DNA from: Panacibacter ginsenosidivorans
GTDB lineage: Bacteria; Bacteroidota; Bacteroidia; Chitinophagales; Chitinophagaceae
Direction: 5' to 3'
NCBI RefSeq assembly: GCF_007971225.1
Contig: NZ_CP042435.1
Coordinates: 3,537,501 to 3,601,500 of the forward strand
DNA: 64,000 bases
Shown piece after piece: positions 1 through 9,172 of the stretch (positions are counted from its first letter, which is position 1; every line of letters begins with the position of its first letter). The position numbers and the translations under genes are program-made. Under the pieces are notes generated by a model that saw nothing but the letters and a program-made list of their open reading frames with translations, did not search any database and had not been told where the DNA came from.

Positions 1-1527
1 TTCAATAAAGGCTCTATCGATTTCGGTCGGTTTTCTATCAAAGACAAATACAATAATAAAGGTTCTGTCCGTGGTATTCTATATGAAAATGGCTTTAAGA
101 ATATGCGTTATGATTTTGATATGGCTACTGACAAATTACTGGTGCTTGATACAAAATTTAAAGACAACCAGCAGTTCTATGGTAAGGCAATCGCTAAAGC
201 CACCCTAAGTATAAAGGGGCCGCAGGAAAACATGAAAATGAATATTAGCGGCGAACCTGTTGATACCACCCATATCTCTATCGTTACTTCGGGTAGCAAA
301 GAAAGCACGGATGCAGATTTTATTGTCTTTAAAAAATATGGTACGGAAATAATTGCACCAGAAAAGCAATCTGATACAAAGCTAAATATTGCACTCGATC
401 TTGTTGCAAATAATAAAGCGCAGATCGATGTAATTCTCGACCAGTTAACCGGCGATGTTATCAGCGCTACCGGTGAGGGTAGGATGCGTATTAATGTACC
501 GGCAACCGGCAGCATGACCATGAACGGCCGGTATAATATAGAAAGTGGTCGTTATAATTTCAACTTCCAGTCTTTTTTACGCAAACCTTTTGATCTCCGA
601 AGAAACGCAGGTAATTACATTGAATGGAACGGCGACCCTTATAAAGCGCAAATGAAGATTGATGCACAGTATACTGCAAAGAATGTCTCATTTAATGAAC
701 TGCTGAGCAACACAGGTATTAATCTTGGCGGCGCCGTAAGCGGTTATCGTGGCGAAGTTTACGTTATTGCGCACTTAACCGGCAATCTTAGCAATCCCGA
801 TATCAGATTTTCGTTTGATTTCCCGGGTGGTTCACCTATAGAGAATGATAATAACCTCCAGCTCTTCCTTGCAAAAGTAGAGAACGATGATAATGAGATG
901 ATCAAGCAGGTGACTTTTCTCATTGTATTTGGTTCCTTTGCTCCTTATGGGCAATTGGGCAATGGAGGGAACATTGCGCAGAGTACTGGCATCAATACTA
1001 TTTCCCAGCAGATAACCAATGAGCTGAATAAACTTGTTTCCAATCTTCTTACCAAAATAACCGGCGATAAAAGTCTTCAGTTTGATATTAATACTTCCAC
1101 CTACAGCAGCTCTACTCTTTACGGAACTTCTAATACACAGAACCGTTTAGACAGGCAGGTAGTAAATCTTAAAGTAAACCAAAGCATATTGAATGATAAG
1201 GTCATTATAACACTCGGCACTGGTCTCGACTTTAACCTTGGCAGTTCTGCAGTACAAACAGGTAACTTCCAGTTTTTGCCAGACATCTCTATAGAGTTTA
1301 TTCTCTCCACTGATCGTAAACTTCGTGCTATTGTATTCAATAAAAGCAGCCTTGATGTTACCACCGGCATCATTGGACGTCGCATACGCCAGGGCGTAAG
1401 CATTTCTTATTCCTTCGATTTTCCCCAGGACAAGATTCCGATACCCGTAACCGCAGTTCCATCCACTGATAGCAGCGTTATTAAACCTGAAACCAATCCG
1501 GAAATCATTATAAAAGGTAGCAAGTAA
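1..1527 (+). CDS. TamB-like translocation/assembly protein, C-terminal part (partial)
   Basis: The reading frame is open from base 1, so this is the 3' part of a longer gene. About 508 codons are visible and the start lies outside the window. The C-terminal 300 residues match the TamB/DUF490 domain: repetitive amphipathic beta-strand segments and the characteristic 'FLIVFGSFAP' stretch near position 915-945. In the known family, TamB proteins span the periplasm and help deliver phospholipid or beta-barrel proteins to the outer membrane. Bacteroidota versions often exceed 1400 residues. It converges with the oxidoreductase gene downstream. The product class is well supported; the exact role is inferred from the family. 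Confidence 0.85.
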   Translation, partial: FNKGSIDFGRFSIKDKYNNKGSVRGILYENGFKNMRYDFDMATDKLLVLDTKFKDNQQFYGKAIAKATLSIKGPQENMKMNISGEPVDTTHISIVTSGSKESTDADFIVFKKYGTEIIAPEKQSDTKLNIALDLVANNKAQIDVILDQLTGDVISATGEGRMRINVPATGSMTMNGRYNIESGRYNFNFQSFLRKPFDLRRNAGNYIEWNGDPYKAQMKIDAQYTAKNVSFNELLSNTGINLGGAVSGYRGEVYVIAHLTGNLSNPDIRFSFDFPGGSPIENDNNLQLFLAKVENDDNEMIKQVTFLIVFGSFAPYGQLGNGGNIAQSTGINTISQQITNELNKLVSNLLTKITGDKSLQFDINTSTYSSSTLYGTSNTQNRLDRQVVNLKVNQSILNDKVIITLGTGLDFNLGSSAVQTGNFQFLPDISIEFILSTDRKLRAIVFNKSSLDVTTGIIGRRIRQGVSISYSFDFPQDKIPIPVTAVPSTDSSVIKPETNPEIIIKGSK

Positions 1528-1634
1528 TTTTTGTGTACTTGGTTTTGCTTTTATGCCGGCACTTATTATTTTTCTGTTTTTAATAAGAGCAGTAATTTTT
1601 TTGTTTCAAACTGCAGCATTTCATGGCATCCTGG

Positions 1635-1738
1635 TTGCGTCGCACTCTTTTACTCCGGCATAAATTTGCAGCAACTCATAATTATTAGGCATATAAGCCT
1701 GCACATAATTGTTCTGAAACTTTAAGTGTGCGACGCAA
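1635..1738. repeat. Inverted-repeat element, ends A and A'
   Basis: TTGCGTCGCACTCTT at 1635-1649 faces its inverse AAGTGTGCGACGCAA at 1724-1738, enclosing about 75 bases. The outer flank 'TTTCATGGCATC' just left of the first end recurs at other copies (28.6 kb, and with small changes at 12.0 and 56.4 kb). It sits in the convergent gap between the TamB-like gene and the oxidoreductase gene. Confidence 0.8.
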
Positions 1739-1767
1739 CGATGCTCAATTGAAAGTATAGTGTTCGG

Positions 1768-1803
1768 TACAAAAAAGAAAACCCATGCAAGAGCATGGGT
1801 TTA
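1768..1803 (-). terminator. Rho-independent terminator of the korA-type gene
   Basis: AAACCCATGC (1779-1788) pairs perfectly with GCATGGGTTT (1793-1802) around a 4-base loop. On the minus strand the stem is followed by a T-rich run. It lies about 20 bases past the stop codon of the minus-strand oxidoreductase gene. Confidence 0.85.
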
Positions 1804-1823
1804 AAAATATTGTAAGAATGTAT

Positions 1824-3671
1824 TTACAAATATTTCCTGATCACATCAAGTAATTCAGTTTTTGTAATAGGCACACCCATTATTTTATTATAAGGTTGGG
1901 CGTCTATAAAGAATTGATCGCGTATAATTTTTACAAGCTGGCCATTATTTATTTCAGGCACAATGACATGATCGAAATTTTTGAGTATTTCTCCCAGGTT
2001 ACGGGGGAAAGGCCTTACGTAACGCAAGTGAGCGTGGCTAACCTTGTGGCCCTCTGCCTGTAATTGCAATGCTGCACTTTTTATGGCGCCATAAGTACTG
2101 CCCCAGCCGAGAACAAGCACTTTACCTTTTTCCGGTCCGCTGTCTAATTGCTGTTCGGGAATATATTGAGCAATCCTGTCAACCTTTGCCTGGCGGGTAA
2201 ATACCATGTGCTGATGGTTTTCGGGCTCGTAATTTACATTACCGGTCACGTCCTGCTTTTCAAGACCGCCAATTCTGTGTTCAAGCCCGGCAACACCGGG
2301 TATTGCCCATGGGCGCACCAGTTTTTCATCGCGTTTGTAAGGCAAAAATTTCTCTTCCCCCTCATCCAAACCCTTTTTGAATGTAACAGGAATAGCAGGC
2401 AAATCATCTGCCTTTGGATAACGCCAGGGTTCGGCACCATTTGCAATATAACCATCACTTAAGATAATAATTGGTGTCATGTGTTGTACTGCAATACGCA
2501 CGGCTTCGTATGCAACTTCAAAACAATCGCTTGGAGTAGAAGAAGCGATAACAGGCATAGGGCATTCACCATTGCGGCCGTAGTAAGCTTGCAACAGGTC
2601 GCTTTGTTCAGTCTTGGTAGGTAAACCGGTTGATGGCCCGCCACGTTGCACATCTACAATCACCAGGGGAATTTCAAGTATTACAGCCAAACCCATAGCT
2701 TCAGATTTAAGCGCCATGCCTGGGCCAGATGTAGTAGTTAAACCAATACTACCACCATAAGCAGCACCAATGGCCGAAGTGATAGCTGCAATTTCATCTT
2801 CTGCCTGGAAAGTGCGTATCCCAAATGTTTTGTATTTGCTTAATTCGTGTAAAATATCGGAAGCAGGCGTAATAGGATAAGAACCTAAAAATAATGGCAG
2901 CCCACTTTTCTGCGAAGCTGCAATAATACCGTATGATAAGGCCTGGTTACCCATGATACTCCTGTATAAGCCGGAAGGAAGTTTTGCCTTCTCAACTATA
3001 TAGCGGCTGCTGAAGGTTTCTGTGGTATCTCCAAAATTATAACCGGCCTGCAAAGCTTTTATGTTGCTCAGCCTTATAGTATCTTTCTTTTTAAATTTAT
3101 CAGTAAGGAAATTAATGGTAGTATCAAGAGAGCGGTTGTACATCCAATACAGAAAGCCCAGCACAAACATATTTTTTGCACGGTCTTTTTCTTTTATACC
3201 AAGGTCAGTAAACTCTTTTAATGCTTCACGGGTCATTTTGGTTACATCCATTTTTATTGTTTCGTAACCATCAAGGCTTGCATCTTCTAATGGGTTTACA
3301 CCTTCGGGATAATTGGCAAGGCGCAGGTTTTTCGCATCAAAGCCATCAGTATTAATGATGATCTTGCCGCCTGGTTTTAGCCCCCTAAGGTTTACTTTCA
3401 ATGCGGCAGCATTCATAGCTACAAGCACATCGCAAAGATCACCCGGCGTAAATATCTGTTCGCTCGAAAAGCGTAGCTGGAAGCCGCTTACACCAGGCAC
3501 CGTGCCTATTGGGGCTCTAATCTCTGCCGGAAAATCCGGGAATGTAGCAAGATCAATCCCCAGCAATGCGGTACTGTTGGTAAATTGGGAGCCGGTAAGT
3601 TGCATACCATCTCCACTATCGCCTGCAAATTTTATAACTACATCATTCAATACTACCTGTTGTCTGTCCAT
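1824..3671 (-). CDS. korA: 2-oxoacid:acceptor oxidoreductase, fused gamma-alpha subunit (KorA type)
   Basis: A 615-residue subunit of a ferredoxin-dependent 2-oxoacid (probably 2-oxoglutarate) oxidoreductase, which decarboxylates the oxoacid to acyl-CoA and passes electrons to ferredoxin. The N-terminal gamma-type domain (about residues 12-200) carries 'KFAGDSGDGMQLTG'. The alpha pyrimidine-binding domain starts near 'GNQALSYG' (241-248), with 'SYPITPASD' (264-272) and 'QAEDE' (289-293). A transketolase C-like domain follows. The length fits fused KorA proteins. The thiamine-diphosphate-binding beta subunit (KorB) normally lies next to it but is not in this window. A TAACTTTG box on the minus strand (3710-3717) suits a promoter with a leader of about 30 bases. 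Confidence 0.9.
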   Translation of the reverse strand: MDRQQVVLNDVVIKFAGDSGDGMQLTGSQFTNSTALLGIDLATFPDFPAEIRAPIGTVPGVSGFQLRFSSEQIFTPGDLCDVLVAMNAAALKVNLRGLKPGGKIIINTDGFDAKNLRLANYPEGVNPLEDASLDGYETIKMDVTKMTREALKEFTDLGIKEKDRAKNMFVLGFLYWMYNRSLDTTINFLTDKFKKKDTIRLSNIKALQAGYNFGDTTETFSSRYIVEKAKLPSGLYRSIMGNQALSYGIIAASQKSGLPLFLGSYPITPASDILHELSKYKTFGIRTFQAEDEIAAITSAIGAAYGGSIGLTTTSGPGMALKSEAMGLAVILEIPLVIVDVQRGGPSTGLPTKTEQSDLLQAYYGRNGECPMPVIASSTPSDCFEVAYEAVRIAVQHMTPIIILSDGYIANGAEPWRYPKADDLPAIPVTFKKGLDEGEEKFLPYKRDEKLVRPWAIPGVAGLEHRIGGLEKQDVTGNVNYEPENHQHMVFTRQAKVDRIAQYIPEQQLDSGPEKGKVLVLGWGSTYGAIKSAALQLQAEGHKVSHAHLRYVRPFPRNLGEILKNFDHVIVPEINNGQLVKIIRDQFFIDAQPYNKIMGVPITKTELLDVIRKYL

Positions 3672-3824
3672 CGAATTGAAATTTTGAAGAATCGTTAGAA
3701 TGGTTATTGCAAAGTTAATGGTTGTAAGTAAAAAACTTTGCTATGGTTATTAACGGGTGATTTATTTAAATATTTTATTTTTTAAATAATGGTTTTTAGG
3801 CTCTGTTGCTGCTATAATACTTCG

Positions 3825-3843
3825 TTGTGTCACTCACTTGTGC
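3825..3843 (+). repeat. Solo B-type repeat core
   Basis: TTGTGTCACTCACTTGTGC is a B-type end with one change from TTGTGTCACTCACTTGTAC. It is preceded by 'TGCTGCTATAATACTTCG', a flank also seen in similar form next to the copies at 5814 and 49301. No inverted partner is visible within 200 bases. Confidence 0.75.
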
Positions 3844-3951
3844 GCTTTAAACTGTATTCGGCAATAGACAAAATCATTAATTATTTTATGCAGACAAAAC
3901 TGTAACGCATAAAAAAAAATGAATTAACACATAATTAAATTGTTCTTGTTT

Positions 3952-3981
3952 TTTGTTTCAATGGCATCGCCACTATCTTTG
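3952..3981 (+). promoter_or_regulatory. Bacteroidota-type promoter of the deacetylase gene
   Basis: TTTG at 3952-3955 and TATCTTTG at 3974-3981 (matching TAnnTTTG) are 18 bases apart. The implied transcription start near 3986-3990 lies past the TTG at 3984 and so favours the ATG at 4008 as the translation start. Confidence 0.6.
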
Positions 3982-4007
3982 TATTGAAAATTATTTATAA
4001 CCCTTTT

Positions 4008-4886
4008 ATGGACGATGGCACCGGCAGGTGTAGCAGGATATTGATAGCGACCTTCTACTTCTCTTTGATCAGCGCTTTATGCAGCTGTGGTTCTAATCTA
4101 TCACAACAAAATAATACCGACAGTACTGTTGTTAATGAAGATACTCTTTATCTAAAAAATGCAGATGTTTCAGTAAGGGAAGCCATTCCCGGTACTCCCA
4201 TATCTTACGACAGTACGAAAAGATACATTTACATAACACTTGATGATGGGCCACAACCAGGCACCATGAACTGTTATCATTTGCTGCTTGATCTTAATGT
4301 AAAGGCAAGCTTTTTTATGATCGGTGTGCAGGGTGTGGAACAAAGATCGAAATTGAAGGTAGACAGCATCAGGGATGCCTATCCACAGTTTTTGCTATGC
4401 AACCACACGTACACGCATGCTTTCTTTAATAAGTATAAATATTTTTATAGTCATACAGATTCTGCTTTACAAGACCTCGAAAAAGCACAGGTTAGCCTTC
4501 GTGTACCAATAAAAATATTTCGCACACCTGCAAACAATTCATGGGCTTTAAACGGAAGGCTTCGCAGCCCTGATTTAACCAAAGCTTTTTGCCGTACGGC
4601 AGATTCTGCAGGTTATAAAGGTATTGGCTGGGATGTAGTGTGGAATTTTAAAGGCTGCACAACCCCTGTACAGAGTGTTAATGAAATGCTGCGGGAAGTA
4701 AACGCTGCTTTCGATCATAATGAAGAATTCATAAAGAATCATCTGGTAATATTAGCTCACGACCGTATGTTTCAAAAAGGGCAATACGCGGATTCGCTTA
4801 GTAAATTCATAACAATGCTAAAACAGGACCCCCGGAATGTGTTTGAAACAATAGACCATTATCCCGGTGTCGCTTCAAATAATTAA
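4008..4886 (+). CDS. Polysaccharide deacetylase family lipoprotein
   Basis: A 292-residue NodB-type (carbohydrate esterase 4) protein, predicted to remove N- or O-acetyl groups from a cell-envelope glycan. Visible motifs are 'TLDDGP' (motif 1, catalytic and metal Asp), 'HTYTH' (metal-binding His pair) and 'RTPANNSW' (motif 3). The N-terminus is a basic stretch, a hydrophobic segment and a lipobox-like 'SALCSCGS', so the protein is probably lipid-anchored. I chose ATG 4008 rather than the in-frame TTG at 3984 because the promoter would start transcription downstream of 3984 and because 4008 gives a normal signal peptide. The natural substrate cannot be read from the sequence. Confidence 0.85.
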   Translation: MDDGTGRCSRILIATFYFSLISALCSCGSNLSQQNNTDSTVVNEDTLYLKNADVSVREAIPGTPISYDSTKRYIYITLDDGPQPGTMNCYHLLLDLNVKASFFMIGVQGVEQRSKLKVDSIRDAYPQFLLCNHTYTHAFFNKYKYFYSHTDSALQDLEKAQVSLRVPIKIFRTPANNSWALNGRLRSPDLTKAFCRTADSAGYKGIGWDVVWNFKGCTTPVQSVNEMLREVNAAFDHNEEFIKNHLVILAHDRMFQKGQYADSLSKFITMLKQDPRNVFETIDHYPGVASNN

Positions 4887-4941
4887 CAGGCAGAAATTTC
4901 GTTTTTCATGTAAATTTGTAAATTGATAAAAATTATAAACT

Positions 4942-5721
4942 ATGGCACTTTTTGAATCAGGCAACCCTACATTATCGCAGAAAATATTCAGCAGATCTGC
5001 AGGTGAAGTTTCTGCTGAAGTAATGACTGTGCGTGGCACAATCAATAAATTTGGATTCCTGTTATTAATGGTACTTGGTGGCGCAGCTTTTACCTGGAGT
5101 AAGTACTACGACCAATTATTGGTACAAACAGCAGCGCAATCAGTTATGCCTTATTTATGGATAGGCATGATTGGTGGATTGATTTGTGCACTGACAATTT
5201 CTTTTAAACCTAATTGGGCTGGTTATATAGCACCGGCTTATGGTATACTGGAAGGGCTATTTCTTGGAGCACTTTCAGCAATTGTAAATGATGCCTTCCA
5301 GGAAAAATATCCCGGCCTTGTAATGCAGGCTGTTGGTTTAACTTTTGGTGTTGCAATCGCTATGTTCCTGTTATATAATTTCCGGATCATTAAAGCAACA
5401 GAGAAATTTAAATCCATTATCATTTCAGCAACAATGGGTATAGCGGTATTTTATCTCATTACACTTGTGCTGAGAATGTTTGGCGTTAACATGCCTTTCA
5501 TGTACGATTCAAGCGCATTGGGTATTGGCATTTCTTTGTTTGTTATTGCAATAGCTGCGTTGAATCTTATTCTCGATTTTGATATGATAGAAAAAGGCGC
5601 AGATATGGGTGCACCCAAATTTATGGAATGGTATGGCGCATTTGGCTTGCTGGTAACAATGGTTTGGTTATATCTCGAAATACTCAAACTATTAATGCGT
5701 TTTGCAGGAAGAAGAAACTAA
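4942..5721 (+). CDS. Bax inhibitor-1/YccA family membrane protein
   Basis: A 259-residue integral membrane protein with about seven hydrophobic segments and the conserved end segment containing 'LYLEILKLLMRFAGRRN'. The BI-1/YccA family includes E. coli YccA, a modulator of the FtsH protease, and pH-sensitive calcium-leak channels such as YetJ. The soluble N-terminus ('FESGNPTLSQKIF') is typical of the Bacteroidota subgroup. It sits alone between the deacetylase gene and a strong terminator. Confidence 0.9.
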   Translation: MALFESGNPTLSQKIFSRSAGEVSAEVMTVRGTINKFGFLLLMVLGGAAFTWSKYYDQLLVQTAAQSVMPYLWIGMIGGLICALTISFKPNWAGYIAPAYGILEGLFLGALSAIVNDAFQEKYPGLVMQAVGLTFGVAIAMFLLYNFRIIKATEKFKSIIISATMGIAVFYLITLVLRMFGVNMPFMYDSSALGIGISLFVIAIAALNLILDFDMIEKGADMGAPKFMEWYGAFGLLVTMVWLYLEILKLLMRFAGRRN

Positions 5722-5740
5722 AAATTTAAATCTCTTTATA

Positions 5741-5773
5741 AAAAGGTCATGCTGAAAAGTATGACCTTTTTTA
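5741..5773 (+). terminator. Rho-independent terminator
   Basis: AAAAGGTCAT (5741-5750) pairs with ATGACCTTTT (5761-5770), followed by a T-rich tract. It lies 20 bases after the Bax-inhibitor-1 gene. Confidence 0.85.
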
Positions 5774-5813
5774 TTTCTTTAAACCGAACTGCATTACTGC
5801 TATTACACAGCTG

Positions 5814-5832
5814 TTGTGTCACTCACTTGTAC
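5814..5832 (+). repeat. B-type repeat core left of the DUF1203 gene
   Basis: TTGTGTCACTCACTTGTAC, a perfect B end. It is followed by GTTCAGAAC, the inner sequence seen beside other B ends (15.0 and 38.8 kb). Together with the inverted B end at 6440-6458 it brackets a single gene. Confidence 0.85.
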
Positions 5833-5925
5833 GTTCAGAACTTTATTGGGCTTTCAAACTCCGCAATTATCGGGTTGATTTCTTTTTTATTCCGGCAGAA
5901 ATTTGTGTAACAAAAATAAAATGAT

Positions 5926-6408
5926 ATGAATAAGTTCAGGATCGTTCCACTATCTGCTGAATATGCGCAAACTATACGAAACAAAAGAAAAGATGATTTT
6001 GGCCATGAAGTAATTGAACAATTAGCTACCGGTCTTGGCCCATGTAGAGTGTCACTAAAACCTTTTAAAAGAAATGTTGATAAACGTTTATTGTTTACAC
6101 ACAGCCCTTTCGAAATTGACAATGCGTATAACCAGTGCGGGCCTGTATTTATAAATGCAGACGAAGTTGAACCTTATAAAGATGTTTATACATTTCCTGC
6201 TGAAATAAAAAATGATAAGGAACATTTTCATCTGACACTCATTGGCTATAATAGCAACCAGATGATGGTGTTTACCCGGCTTGTTGGTGACGCAGATATT
6301 GATGAATTGATCGTGAAAATATTTGATGAACATCCTGATGTTGCATATTTACATGCACGTAATGCGGAAGCTTGTTGCTTTATCTGTAAAATTGAGCGTG
6401 CAGAATAA
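5926..6408 (+). CDS. DUF1203 domain-containing protein
   Basis: A 160-residue soluble protein. The pattern 'GLGPCRVSL', 'LLFTHSPFEID', 'GPVFINADEVEPY', 'LIGYN' and 'YLHARNAEACCF' is that of the DUF1203 family, whose biochemical function is not known to me. There is no signal peptide or membrane segment. It is the only gene between two inward-facing B-type repeat ends (5814 and 6458), which may matter for how it reached this place. Confidence 0.85.
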   Translation: MNKFRIVPLSAEYAQTIRNKRKDDFGHEVIEQLATGLGPCRVSLKPFKRNVDKRLLFTHSPFEIDNAYNQCGPVFINADEVEPYKDVYTFPAEIKNDKEHFHLTLIGYNSNQMMVFTRLVGDADIDELIVKIFDEHPDVAYLHARNAEACCFICKIERAE

Positions 6409-6439
6409 TATGTGAGTAATTGCTGAATAAGAACAAGGC

Positions 6440-6458
6440 GTACAAGTGAGTGACACAA
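6440..6458 (-). repeat. B-type repeat core right of the DUF1203 gene
   Basis: GTACAAGTGAGTGACACAA, the exact inverse of the B end. It faces the B end at 5814. Confidence 0.85.
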
Positions 6459-6494
6459 CGAAGGCTTAATAGTGTGGTGAAGCCAGAAAAAAAT

Positions 6495-8027
6495 TTAATC
6501 TTTGCTGTTCATCATACTTATGATCTCATCAATATATTTTCGGTCGTTCGAAAGTCTTGGGACTTTGTGTTGTCCGCCAAGCTTGCCTTTACTGCGCAGC
6601 CAGGATGTAAAAGTGCAGTGTGCTACACTATGAATAATGGGCATTCTAAGCGCTATATCTTTATGGCGCTTTGCTTCATAGTCACTATTGACTGATTTAA
6701 GTGCACAATCAAGTTCGTATATAAAACGGGGAAGGTTTTCGGGTTCTTTTTCAAATTCAATAAGCCACTCATGCGCACCATTACTTTCATCGCTGAAATA
6801 AACAGGCGCTGCTGTATAATCAATAACAATACTGTTTGTTTTTTCACAGGCAATCGCAATAGCTTTATCAGTATTATCAACGATCACTTCTTCGCCAAAT
6901 GCATTCATATAATGTTTTAGCCTGCCACTTACTTTTATACGGTAGGGAATCAAAGAGGTGAATTGAATAGTGTCTCCAAGCAGGTAGCGCCATAAGCCAC
7001 CATTCGTGCTAATTACAGGCGCATAATTTTTACCGATCACCACATCGCGTAAACCAATTGTTAGCGGATCTGGTTTTCCATATTCTTCCACCGGCATAAA
7101 CTCGTAGAAAATGCCATGTTCAAGATAAAGCAACATGCCATCTTCATGTGGGTTATCCTGTGCTGCAAAAAAGCCTTCACTCGCATTGTACATTTCGAGA
7201 TAGTTGATGTCTTCGCCCATCAATTTTTTGAATTGCTCTTTATAAGGAGTAAAGGAAACGCCGCCATGAATATATAGTTCGAAATTGGGCCATACTTCTT
7301 TTAAAGTTGCAGCACCTGTTAATTCAAGTATACGTTTTATAAGCACCAATGTCCAGGTAGGAACACCTGATATAGAAGTTACATTTTCGTTTATAGTGGA
7401 CTGTGCTAAAGTTTCAATCTTACTTTCCCATTCATCCATCAATGCAATGGAAAGTTCAGGTGTGCGTATCCACGTACTCCAGAAAGGAGTGTTTTGGAGA
7501 AGCACTGCACTCAGATCTCCATAATGGGTTTCCTCATTAAGAGAATTGATTTGGTGGCTGCCACCAATTACTAAACCTTTACCGGTAAGTAAATCGCTAT
7601 CCGGGTGTTGCTGATAATACAAAGTAAGTACGTCTTTGGCACCCTGGTAGTGTGTATCTTCCAGGCTGTCTTCTGTTATGGGAATGAATTTACTCTTATC
7701 GCTGGTAGTGCCGCTGCTTTTTGCAAACCAATAAACAGGCGTGTTCCAGAGCAGGTTTTGTTCTCCATTCATCAATCGCTCTATGTAAGGTTTAAGATCG
7801 TCGTACTCATGAATGGGAACACGTTTTTTGAAATCGCAAATCTTAAATATTTCATGAAAACCATATTTGCGCCCTATCTCGGTATGTTGTGCATGTGTAA
7901 TAAGATCCTGTAATACTTCCCGCTGTGCGGCAACAGGATCATTAACCCAATGCTCGATCTTCCAATAACGGAAGCGGGCCAGTCTTGATATTGCGGGAGA
8001 TAAGATTTTCATTACCGACAACAGCAA
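6495..8027 (-). CDS. GH3 auxin-responsive promoter family protein
   Basis: A 510-residue acyl-adenylating enzyme of the GH3 family. Visible motifs are 'SSGTTSDKSKFIP' (ATP/phosphate loop), 'YNASEGFFAAQ' and 'YLLGDTIQFT' (adenylate-binding regions), and a C-terminal cap ending near 'GKLGGQHKVPRL'. Plant GH3 enzymes join amino acids to jasmonate or auxin. Bacteroidota homologues are common but their substrates are mostly unknown. It lies upstream of nothing co-directional; lptB is 59 bases upstream of it on the same strand and may share a transcript. Confidence 0.9.
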   Translation of the reverse strand: MLLSVMKILSPAISRLARFRYWKIEHWVNDPVAAQREVLQDLITHAQHTEIGRKYGFHEIFKICDFKKRVPIHEYDDLKPYIERLMNGEQNLLWNTPVYWFAKSSGTTSDKSKFIPITEDSLEDTHYQGAKDVLTLYYQQHPDSDLLTGKGLVIGGSHQINSLNEETHYGDLSAVLLQNTPFWSTWIRTPELSIALMDEWESKIETLAQSTINENVTSISGVPTWTLVLIKRILELTGAATLKEVWPNFELYIHGGVSFTPYKEQFKKLMGEDINYLEMYNASEGFFAAQDNPHEDGMLLYLEHGIFYEFMPVEEYGKPDPLTIGLRDVVIGKNYAPVISTNGGLWRYLLGDTIQFTSLIPYRIKVSGRLKHYMNAFGEEVIVDNTDKAIAIACEKTNSIVIDYTAAPVYFSDESNGAHEWLIEFEKEPENLPRFIYELDCALKSVNSDYEAKRHKDIALRMPIIHSVAHCTFTSWLRSKGKLGGQHKVPRLSNDRKYIDEIISMMNSKD

Positions 8028-8086
8028 AATAAGAAATCTTGAGGAGATAGCGAATTATTAAAGTGTCTTTTCGCTTTATAAAAAAT

Positions 8087-8899
8087 TCATTCTTCAGGTA
8101 ATGCATCTATGATTTCTCCTGAAGTAATGCCTTCTTTACCCTTTCTTGCCATGTCAATGATCCAGTCTTTGCGTTTCAATTCAAAGTTGGTTCCGAGGTA
8201 TAACCTGCGCACCTGTTCATCATCTGCGAGCTGCTCTGCAGTGCCGTGTTTAAATATTTTTCCATCTATAAGCAGGTAAGCACGGTCGCAGATGGATAGT
8301 GTTTCGTTTACATTATGGTCGGTAATAAGGATACCAATATTCTTATATTTCATTTTGGCAACTACACTTTGAATATCCTCAACTGCAATAGGATCAACAC
8401 CAGCAAAAGGCTCATCTAATAAAATAAATTTAGGGTCAACTGCAAGTGCACGGGCAATCTCTGTTCTTCTTCTCTCACCGCCACTTAGACTGTCACCATT
8501 ATTTTTACGCACATGGTGAAGGTTAAATTCATCGAGTAAAGCTTCCAGTTTATCGCGGCGCTCTTTTTTTGTAAGAGTTGTCATTTCCAGTACTGCCATT
8601 ACATTATCTTCTACACTCAGTTTACGAAATACACTTGCTTCCTGCGGCAGGTAGCCAATACCCATCTGCGCTCTTTTATACATCGGCAGTTTGGTTATTT
8701 CTTCCGCGTTCAGGTATACTTTGCCCACATCTGGTTTTATAAGACCTACCACCATATAAAAAGTAGTTGTTTTACCTGCACCGTTTGGTCCAAGTAAACC
8801 AACGATCTCTCCCTGCTTTACTTCTATAGATACATGATCTACGACAGTACGGCTGCGATAGCTTTTAATAAGGTCTTTTGTGGTAATAACAAGGCTCAC
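8087..8899 (-). CDS. lptB: Lipopolysaccharide export ABC transporter ATP-binding protein LptB
   Basis: A 270-residue ABC ATPase that powers extraction of lipopolysaccharide from the inner membrane through LptFG. Walker A is 'GPNGAGKTT' (37-45), the Q-loop 'YLPQEAS' (about 83-89), the signature 'LSGGE' (138-142), Walker B 'FILLDEP' (158-164), and the switch His lies in 'ILITDHN'. The '[16 protein letters not shown]' and '[17 protein letters not shown]' blocks are diagnostic for LptB. It is slightly longer than the E. coli protein (241 residues) because of a C-terminal extension. TATTTTTG on the minus strand (8916-8923) is a possible -7 box. No other lpt gene is in the window. Confidence 0.93.
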   Translation of the reverse strand: MSLVITTKDLIKSYRSRTVVDHVSIEVKQGEIVGLLGPNGAGKTTTFYMVVGLIKPDVGKVYLNAEEITKLPMYKRAQMGIGYLPQEASVFRKLSVEDNVMAVLEMTTLTKKERRDKLEALLDEFNLHHVRKNNGDSLSGGERRRTEIARALAVDPKFILLDEPFAGVDPIAVEDIQSVVAKMKYKNIGILITDHNVNETLSICDRAYLLIDGKIFKHGTAEQLADDEQVRRLYLGTNFELKRKDWIIDMARKGKEGITSGEIIDALPEE

Positions 8900-9036
8900 G
8901 TGTATAGTATTTGGGCAAAAATATAGTAACTAATACAATACGGGCACAGTAATGTGCATCTTAACACTTGTTTTTTACATTACTTTGCACGGCGAATTTT
9001 TTTGGGGCCCGGCATTATATCATTGGGCATCGTTCC

Positions 9037-9104
9037 TTGCGTCGCACACTTGTACAGCATAACATTGCTGATGAAAGATCAGAACGTATAAGTGAGTGAC
9101 ACAA
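9037..9104 (-). repeat. Short inverted-repeat element, ends A and B'
   Basis: TTGCGTCGCACACTTGTAC (9037-9055, A) faces GTATAAGTGAGTGACACAA (9086-9104, B' with one change). Only 30 bases separate them, so this is the shortest copy. It overlaps the region where a naive start for metF would be placed. Confidence 0.85.
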
Positions 9105-9172
9105 CAACCGATGCCAAAAGAACAATAGTACATTACCAAAAAATACCAGGTAAAAGCAAGAAGCAACAGCAA

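Larger units (their letters stand above)
3672..4007. other. Divergent intergenic region with repeat core and two promoters
   Basis: No gene is seen. The region holds a minus-strand -7 box for the oxidoreductase gene (3710-3717), one B-type repeat core (3825-3843) and a plus-strand promoter for the deacetylase gene (3952-3981). Confidence 0.6.

Noticed and set aside
1531-1725. A 64-residue plus-strand ORF after the TamB-like gene
   Set aside because: It runs through the inverted-repeat element and has no coding character.
3961-3971. ATGGCATCGCC before the deacetylase gene as a further element end
   Set aside because: It matches the outer flank, but no TTGYGTC core follows; it is probably a chance match or an unrecognisable relic.
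3984-4007. TTG start for the polysaccharide deacetylase
   Set aside because: It lies at or before the predicted transcription start, and ATG 4008 gives a clean signal peptide.
9092-9172. N-terminal extension of MetF
   Set aside because: The added codons come from the repeat element and do not match the family start; ATG 9173 gives the normal length.
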